From the NCBI GenBank assembly GCA_039798005.1, contig JBDKGV010000030.1:1-21066 (forward strand): a stretch of DNA of 21,066 nucleotides. Reading direction: 5' to 3'. Shown in pieces: positions 14,354 to 21,066 of the stretch (within the stretch, counting starts at the first letter, position 1; each line of letters opens with the position of its first letter). The position numbers were made by a program, and so were the translations under genes. Below the pieces are notes generated by a model. That model saw only the letters and a list, made by a program, of their open reading frames with translations, did no database searches and had not been told where the DNA came from. Origin of the DNA: JBDKGV01 sp039798005. GTDB lineage: Bacteria > Fibrobacterota > Fibrobacteria > UBA5070.

Positions 14354-15240
14354 GGCTTGGCCTTGCGCGTGGAATCCGCGATGGCGGAATCGGAGGGGCG
14401 GACCTCGAAGCCGTTGGCGGGCAGTTGATCGGCCCCGATCTGCATCGTGGCCCGGCGCATCACCAGGAAGACGTTTTCCACCTGGGCCGGATCCTGGAAG
14501 GGGCGCACGATGCACTGCCGCAGCACGCCCACGGCATGGGCATCGGCGGAGAAGACCCGCCCGATGGGAAGGCCCTTGGGAAACACGCCACCGGCACCCC
14601 AGGTGACCAGCGTGTCGCCCGGCTTGTAGTCGGCATTCACGTTGGATTCGACTTCAAGGCGCAGTCCGTCAGGGGAGTACAGCGTGCCGGGATGGCGCGA
14701 GCGCAGGTTGATGACGGCGACGCGGCAGTCGGGGTCGGTGAGGATCTGGATCAGACTGTAGCCGTGGCCTGACTCGATGACGCGGCCTATGAGGCCGTTG
14801 GGCGCCAAGACGGCCATGCCTTCCTCGACTCCGGCCTCGTGGCCCTTGTCCACCACCCAGCTTCCCAAGGGACGGACCGTCTGGCGGGCCAGCACCTCGG
14901 CGGCAAGCAGGGGGTAACTGACACGCGGAGCCAATCCGAGCATCTTGCGCAATCGTTCGTTCTCTGCGCTCATGTCCCGCAATCCGGCGCTGTGGGTCAG
15001 AAGCAGGGTCTTTTCCTGCTGTAGCCGCTGGATCGTGGCGGCCATTTCGGTGCGAAGCCGGATGCTTGAGACGACGGAGTGCAGAGGCAACAGCACGGTC
15101 GTCAGCATGCCGCGGCGGATGTTCTCGCGCTGGATCGGTTCAAAGTGATTGAGCCACAGCGAAAAGAGCACAAGCACGAGCAGGGACACCGCGCCCCTGC
15201 CGCGCACCACCATGGCATAGATCCAGCGCAGCAGGAGCAT
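14350..15240 (-). CDS. mreC: Rod shape-determining protein MreC (296 aa)
   Basis: An N-terminal membrane anchor (GAVSLLVLVLFSLWL) is followed by a coiled coil (IQRLQQEKTLLL and LRDMSAENERLRKML). The double beta-barrel domain includes GSWVVDKGHEAGVEEGMAVL, NGLIGRVIESG, SLIQILTDPDCRVAV and KPGDTLVTWGAGGVFPKGLP. It is the periplasmic activator that bridges MreB, PBP2 and RodA. I start at the ATG at 15240 (MLLLRWIYAMVV), 5 nt after the mreB stop. An in-frame extension upstream would run into mreB. Confidence 0.93.
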   Translation of the reverse strand: MLLLRWIYAMVVRGRGAVSLLVLVLFSLWLNHFEPIQRENIRRGMLTTVLLPLHSVVSSIRLRTEMAATIQRLQQEKTLLLTHSAGLRDMSAENERLRKMLGLAPRVSYPLLAAEVLARQTVRPLGSWVVDKGHEAGVEEGMAVLAPNGLIGRVIESGHGYSLIQILTDPDCRVAVINLRSRHPGTLYSPDGLRLEVESNVNADYKPGDTLVTWGAGGVFPKGLPIGRVFSADAHAVGVLRQCIVRPFQDPAQVENVFLVMRRATMQIGADQLPANGFEVRPSDSAIADSTRKAKP

Positions 15241-15245
15241 GGAAC

Positions 15246-16286
15246 TCAGCGACCTGAAGGCAGGAGAACCCTTCGGTACAGATCGATGTTCTCCACGATC
15301 TTGGCCGCACCGAGGCACACGCACTGCAGGGGATTGTCGATCACATTGACAGGAAGGTTGGTTTCCTGGCGAATGCGCTCGTCGAGATTGCGCAATTGGG
15401 CTCCACCGCCGGTCAGCACGATGCCCTTGTCGAGGATGTCGGCGGAAAGTTCCGGAGGCGTCTGCTCCAAGGCTTGCTTCACGGCGCCCACGATCACGGA
15501 GACCGATTCTTCCAAGGCTTCGCGGATCTCGTCGGAGGTGATGCGCATGGTGCGGGGGATGCCCGCTGCGACGTCGCGCCCCTTGACTTCCATCGAGAGC
15601 TCGATGGGGAGCGGATAGGCGGAACCGACCTGCATCTTGATCTGCTCGGCCGTGGAAGGGCCGACCAGCAGGTTGTAGTTGCGGCGCAGGTAGGAGATGA
15701 TGGCTTCGTCCATCTCGTCACCGCCCACGCGCACCGAAGTGTCGCACACGATGCCGTAGAGGGCGATCACGGCGATCTCGGAGGTGCCGCCGCCGATGTC
15801 GATGACCATGTTGCCGCTGGGCTCCCCGATGGGGATTCCCATGCCGATCGCCGCCGCCATCGGTTCGGCCACCAAGTGCACTTCGCGAGCACCAGCGAGC
15901 TGGGCAGCCTCCACGACGGCACGACGTTCCACTTCGGTGATGCCCGAAGGAACGCCGATGACGACGCGGGGACGTCCGAACACGCCGCGCAAGTAGCGGG
16001 AATGCTGGTGGGCACGGTCGATGAACTGCTTGATCATCTCCTTGACCAGGTCGAAGTCGGCGATCACGCCGTCCTTCATGGGTCGATAGGGCGTCAGGTC
16101 GCCCGGAGTGCGACCCAACATGCGTTTGGCGGCCGCGCCGATGTGGGAGACCTTGTTGGTCTTGCGATCCACAGCAACGACGGATGGCTCGTCAATGACG
16201 ATGCCACGACCACGCACATGCACCAAGGTATTGGCGGTGCCCAGATCGATGCCGATATCGTTCGAAAACATTGAGAAAACGCTCAT
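15246..16286 (-). CDS. mreB: Actin-like rod shape-determining protein MreB (346 aa)
   Basis: Full-length MreB. Phosphate-1 loop is DIGIDLGTANTLV near residue 10, phosphate-2 loop is DIGGGTSEIAVIAL, and the adenosine motif is GIVLTGGGAQL. VRVGGDEMDEAI is also present. It forms membrane-bound filaments that direct the Rod complex. The N-terminus MSVFSMFSNDIG has a short hydrophobic front that may help membrane binding. ATG at 16286 has GGAG 5 nt upstream, a good Shine-Dalgarno. It is the first gene of the operon; its promoter must lie between the terminator at 16377 and the start codon, but I could not identify convincing -35/-10 boxes. Confidence 0.97.
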   Translation of the reverse strand: MSVFSMFSNDIGIDLGTANTLVHVRGRGIVIDEPSVVAVDRKTNKVSHIGAAAKRMLGRTPGDLTPYRPMKDGVIADFDLVKEMIKQFIDRAHQHSRYLRGVFGRPRVVIGVPSGITEVERRAVVEAAQLAGAREVHLVAEPMAAAIGMGIPIGEPSGNMVIDIGGGTSEIAVIALYGIVCDTSVRVGGDEMDEAIISYLRRNYNLLVGPSTAEQIKMQVGSAYPLPIELSMEVKGRDVAAGIPRTMRITSDEIREALEESVSVIVGAVKQALEQTPPELSADILDKGIVLTGGGAQLRNLDERIRQETNLPVNVIDNPLQCVCLGAAKIVENIDLYRRVLLPSGR

Positions 16287-16376
16287 GCAGTCTCCGCAAG
16301 AGGTGACAAGGAACCCAAAGGTAGAACCCTCTCAGGGGTGCGACACGAACAATTCACCAGAGTGTTTCCCACAGGC

Positions 16377-16412
16377 AAATAAAAAACCCCCGGAGCATAA
16401 AGCTCCGGGGGG
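16377..16412 (-). terminator. Intrinsic terminator downstream of uvrA
   Basis: A perfect 10-bp GC-rich stem (16387-16396 with 16402-16411) and a 5-nt loop, followed on the minus strand by a T-run, TTTTTTATTT. It separates uvrA transcription from the mreB operon. The T-run is only on the minus side, so it works in that direction. Confidence 0.92.
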
Positions 16413-16701
16413 CTTTCCAGCATTCCTTGGCCAAGAGAGGAGGGAGGAAGCCAAGGTCCGTTTCCGAAACTGCCAGAAAGAAGTTTGCGGTCCGTCCAAC
16501 CGCTCCCTAACAATACTGCCGGATCGAAGGTGCAGGGTGCCCAGTTGGGGAGAATCCGTTGAGGCCTCTCTCAACGGAGTTTTCAGGCTTGCGTGGAATC
16601 GAAGTCCCCTTCCTGCAAAGACTTGCATGGATCCGTGCGCGGGGTGAGGCGAGGAGGCTTGGCAGGCCGCCCGGCCCTCCGGCTTGACCGGAGGGGGTGC
16701 C
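16413..16701 (-). other. Structured intergenic region between uvrA and its terminator; possible small RNA
   Basis: This 289-nt stretch has no convincing protein gene. On the minus strand it contains a perfect 9-bp hairpin (TCCGTTGAG...CTCAACGGA at about 16553-16576), a GCGGT/ACCGC hairpin, and a CCTTGGC/GCCAAGG hairpin shortly before the strong terminator. It may be only the 3' UTR of uvrA. The length and the terminator also allow a separate small RNA of some 150-250 nt. I could not match it to 6S RNA, tmRNA or RNase P, and no promoter is obvious. Confidence 0.35.
16653..16697. repeat. Short repeat plus hairpin just after uvrA, copy 2
   Basis: Positions 16653-16678 repeat the segment at 4803-4828 with one difference. 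The following CCCTCCGG (16675-16682) and CCGGAGGG (16688-16695) form an 8-bp hairpin that starts 7 nt beyond the uvrA stop on the minus strand. No T-run follows. Confidence 0.55.

Positions 16702-21066
<4,365 letters not shown>

Noticed and set aside
16590..16640. GGGGACTTCGATTCC on the minus strand as a tRNA T-arm or tmRNA end
   Set aside because: No acceptor stem, anticodon arm or matching partner strand around it; the similarity is limited to the short TTCGATTCC.

Overview
The window looks like part of a GC-rich bacterial chromosome, most likely from the Fibrobacterota. The clues are a FISUMP-type domain (the Fibrobacter succinogenes major paralogous domain), a GH52 beta-xylosidase, and a very long UvrA that is a tandem fusion. 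FISUMP domains also occur in Bacteroidota, so the assignment is an inference. No rRNA, tRNA or CRISPR array was seen.

Region 1, positions 1-1106, is AT-richer than the rest. It holds the 3' end of a FISUMP surface-type protein and a possible 59-residue ORF on the minus strand.

Region 2, positions 1107-4914, is an accessory island. It contains three same-strand copies of a 237-296 bp repeat (1107-1401, 2432-2668, 4420-4715), a zeta-toxin-like kinase with a small overlapping partner gene, and three Rpn/PD-(D/E)XK nuclease-family loci: one intact, one lacking its 5' end, and one deletion remnant. A 10-bp hairpin in the repeat keeps full pairing in all copies although its bases differ. Two of the repeat copies lie just after the 3' end of an Rpn gene.

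Region 3, positions 4915-10091, is a probable plus-strand operon: SAM methyltransferase, HPt phosphotransfer protein, CheB-type response regulator/methylesterase, HDOD protein and GH52 beta-xylosidase. It would link a phosphorelay or signalling cassette to xylo-oligosaccharide breakdown.

Region 4, positions 16286 down to 10088 on the minus strand, is the rod-shape operon mreB-mreC-mreD-mrdA(PBP2)-rodA-comF. Its genes overlap or nearly touch throughout. It ends tail-to-tail with the GH52 gene, with a 4-nt overlap.

Region 5, positions 16377-21066 on the minus strand, is uvrA, whose 5' end lies outside the window. It is a head-to-tail fusion of two UvrA units in one reading frame, and the second unit appears to have lost the insertion domain. 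Its transcript probably stops at a strong intrinsic terminator (16377-16412), after a structured 290-nt stretch that might encode a small RNA.
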